Part shown: positions 7,601-8,015 of the stretch, piece after piece | How positions within the stretch are numbered: the stretch's first letter is position 1 | Layout: the number at the start of each line of letters is the position of its first letter | Assembly: GCA_013213915.1 (NCBI GenBank) | Contig: JABSRK010000168.1 | Coordinates: forward strand, 1 to 8,015 | Source: Planctomycetota bacterium | Lineage (GTDB): Bacteria > Planctomycetota > GCA-002687715 | Reading direction: 5' to 3' | Length of the DNA stretch: 8,015 nt | The notes under the pieces: generated by a model | The model's database searches: none | What the model was told of the DNA's origin: nothing | The model's input: the letters and a program-made list of their open reading frames with translations, nothing else | Made by a program: the position numbers and the translations under genes

Positions 7601-7658
7601 GGAGAAGCCCGCGGCCGCCGGCTCGACCTCGTCGGGGGGCTCATCCAAGCAGCGCTGA
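4614..7658 (+). CDS. Secreted S9-family serine peptidase (prolyl oligopeptidase / DPP-like), with low-complexity insertions
   Basis: 1014 residues, longer than typical S9 enzymes (about 600-950). Cleaves peptides, typically after proline or small residues, in the periplasm or outside. A signal peptide (hydrophobic residues 6-18, cleavage likely after ALA-type site ASA, residue 20) is followed by a beta-propeller region (about 30-700) and an alpha/beta-hydrolase domain (about 711-982). The triad is complete: S816 in GHSWGGYQ, D905 in HNDQDGAVP, H937 in GDAHGIRR. Three low-complexity stretches interrupt the propeller: Ser/Arg-rich 113-143, Lys/Asp/Glu-rich 182-214 ending in a Gly run, and Gly/Ser/Arg-rich 347-374. 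The tail from about 983 is Lys/Ser/Gly-rich. ATG 4605 in the same frame is an alternative start adding MGP, but it lies inside the -10 box; ATG 4614 gives a cleaner signal peptide. Convergent with the MscS gene. Exact substrate unknown. Confidence 0.94.
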   Translation: MRNSTFTLCLVLLATSLASAQVRGRRALTHDDYDGWKSLSGTRLSEDGRWVAVTVRPAVGDAELIVRATSGDTIYRHPRGTGARFTSDGRWVVFTISPSRADTLAYEKGKLAKASSSSSRSSRSSRGPRAPDASNRDGEEKPTSSLGIMNLVDGGVTVIDRVKGFRVPEEGPAFVVYHLLEKPKSDKKKDDDEKKDEEKPDRPKRRGGGGKKTPDYLKDGTPLVLHDLADGSETRVEGVVSYGISRKKGICWFACNSKKDDEKVTRGLFAVVLGSGRRTTLVEGAASYGGFATDREVTRLAFVSDRRDRETKKATSDLYAWNLGDEPAKRIVSHVDTEGFPEGRSVAPARGSGSSGRSSRRGGRRGGGGGGSGLSFSRDGSVLMFGAAELPKPELPKLLDEEKVTLDLWHWKDPLLQPMQAKQGRSRSLKCVWHFGEDRMTVVSTKDTDQVAFLTPSGSHALVHDAVPYAQTVSWDGRYSDAYVVDIASGERTRVVTELRGRGTSSPDGRTLAFFRDNQWFAVDVSSGETVCLTKDLKVPFHREDDDRPEPAGAHGIAGWTEDGRILLNDRFDVWVMGRDGSKPRRVTDGWGRAKKTRLRYTRLDPEERFVPTEKTLMFAATNQETMASGYYTDSVDGAYGPNKVVMLDKRFGSLTKAKKADRCVYTLTTFAECGDLWTSGMDLAAPKRLTDINPQQKNVRWGKSELVRWHNADGIELKGFLVKPDGFDPKKKYPMMVYFYEKTSSGLHNYVRPSAGTSPNAAYYVSNGYLWFQPDIVYQEGYPGESCLKCVVSGVQHLMDQGFVDEEHVGAAGHSWGGYQTAYLITKTNIFAAVESGAPVSNMTSAYGGIRWSSGMSRAFQYEKTQSRIGGSLWEYPLRYLENSPIFSADKVRTPVLILHNDQDGAVPWYQGIEFFCALRRLGREAYMFNYVGDAHGIRRTAAKNDWVRRMQQYFDHHLKGAPAPEWMKEGVAYADREREKHRFNKPKHAVWPKKEKPAAAGSTSSGGSSKQR
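4955..4969 (+). repeat. GTC trinucleotide run (five units) inside the S9 peptidase gene
   Basis: Five perfect GTC units, read in frame as consecutive TCG serine codons, continue imperfectly to about 4990 with further TCG serine codons alternating with arginine. This is the DNA basis of the Ser/Arg-rich insert. Length changes by whole units would alter serine number without breaking the frame. Confidence 0.7.
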
Positions 7659-7682
7659 CTTCGTCTCCGCTCACGCGCAGGA

Positions 7683-7712
7683 TGGGCGATGCTGGATTCG
7701 AACCAGTGACCT
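7683..7712 (-). other. tRNA 3'-half-like sequence (T-arm and acceptor 3' strand), no complete tRNA
   Basis: Read on the minus strand, the stretch gives a variable-loop-like AGGTC, then a T-arm CTGG-TTCGAAT-CCAG with the invariant TTCGA core, then ATCGCCC and A in the positions of acceptor strand and discriminator base. TCC rather than CCA follows. The D-arm and anticodon arm cannot be fitted to the preceding bases. GGGCGAG at the end of the MscS gene could pair with CGCCC, but the total of about 65 bases is too short and leaves no proper anticodon loop. It is best read as a tRNA remnant or a tRNA-derived site between two convergent genes; the rest of the gap (7659-7725) shows no terminator hairpin with a T run. 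Confidence 0.5.
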
Positions 7713-7725
7713 CTCCGGGCCAGTC

Positions 7726-8015
7726 TCAGCTCGGGTCGGTCTCGCCCTCCGGGCTCCCCGCCGCCTCGGGCCCGGCGGGCGTCCCGTGCAGGTAGACGTC
7801 GCGCTTGGGGTAGGGGATCTCGATGCCCTCCTTGCCGAAGCGCTTGTAGACCGCGGTGTTCAGGGCGTCCAGGGTGCTGCCCTTGAGGACCGGGTCCGGG
7901 ATCCAGCAGAGGAGCTGGAAGTCGAGGCCGGATTCGCCGAACGCACGGAAGCGCACCCGGGCCTCCGGTTCGGCGCAGATGTCCTGGTTCTGCCCAGCCA
8001 CGCTGAGCAGCACTT
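7726..8015 (-). CDS. MscS-family mechanosensitive channel, C-terminal fragment (N-terminus beyond window)
   Basis: About 96 residues of the cytoplasmic C-terminal part of a small-conductance mechanosensitive ion channel, an inner-membrane protein that opens under membrane tension to release solutes in osmotic downshock. The family pattern is clear: a helix with LLSVAGQNQ, then EARVRFRAFGESGLDFQLLC (the VxFxxFGxSSLxFxL pattern), a short helix TLDALNTAVYKRFGKEG, and the closing strand GIEIPYPKRDVYLHG, which matches the family's GIEIPFPQRDVHL. A Gly/Pro/Glu-rich tail of about 20 residues ends the protein. The membrane segments and pore helix lie outside the window, so the subfamily (MscS, YbdG, MscK-like) cannot be told. 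Stop codon TGA at 7728-7726; convergent with the S9 peptidase, 67 bases apart. Confidence 0.92.
   Translation of the reverse strand, partial: VLLSVAGQNQDICAEPEARVRFRAFGESGLDFQLLCWIPDPVLKGSTLDALNTAVYKRFGKEGIEIPYPKRDVYLHGTPAGPEAAGSPEGETDPS

Noticed and set aside
7683..7753. Complete minus-strand tRNA using GGGCGAG as 5' acceptor strand
   Set aside because: Six bases can pair, but the span is about 65 bases, no anticodon stem-loop with T33 and a purine at 37 forms, and GGGCGAG is inside the MscS coding end.
7757..7779. Inverted repeat CCCGCCG / CGGCGGG as a terminator
   Set aside because: It lies within the MscS coding sequence about 30 bases before its stop and has no T run; GC-rich coding DNA gives such stems often.
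7169..7795. 208-codon plus-strand frame ending in GFEPVTS-like sequence
   Set aside because: It overlaps the S9 catalytic domain out of frame. The GFEPVTS stretch is what a reversed tRNA T-arm gives when translated, not a protein motif.

Overview
The window is high-GC bacterial chromosomal DNA (by eye about two thirds G+C, coding strands strongly GC-biased at third positions). It holds six protein-coding genes, packed tightly, two of them cut by the window edges. A secreted S1 sulfatase with a Cys-Cys-Pro-Thr-Arg site, a large secreted S9 peptidase with low-complexity loops, and short near-leaderless 5' ends fit an uncultured Planctomycetota-like lineage. Acidobacteriota or another high-GC environmental phylum cannot be excluded from this sequence alone.

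Layout: (1) 1-1047, minus strand: sulfatase, C-terminus outside the window. (2) 1048-1127: divergent promoter region. (3) 1128-2246, plus: secreted beta-lactamase/LACTB-like serine hydrolase. (4) 2248-3726, minus: purF, convergent with the hydrolase with a single base between the two stop codons. (5) 3727-3817: second divergent promoter region. (6) 3818-4576, plus: arylamine N-acetyltransferase. (7) 4577-4613: short gap with a -10-like box. (8) 4614-7658, plus: very long secreted S9 (prolyl oligopeptidase-type) peptidase. (9) 7659-7725: gap containing a tRNA 3'-half-like sequence on the minus strand. (10) 7726-8015, minus: C-terminal end of an MscS-type mechanosensitive channel.

The genes do not form a recognisable pathway. 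Three encode probable exported hydrolases (sulfatase, serine hydrolase, S9 peptidase), consistent with an organism that degrades external polymers. purF is housekeeping, NAT is a cytosolic detoxification or secondary-metabolism enzyme, and MscS is osmotic protection. No operon of functionally linked genes, phage, transposon, CRISPR array or defence cassette is visible, and I found no undescribed multi-gene system. The points worth a second look are smaller: -10-like boxes placed 6-7 bases before three start codons (probable leaderless mRNAs), two overlapping divergent promoter pairs, a PurF with all iron-sulfur ligand cysteines but no propeptide, three low-complexity insertions in the S9 peptidase, and the orphan tRNA-like 3' end.
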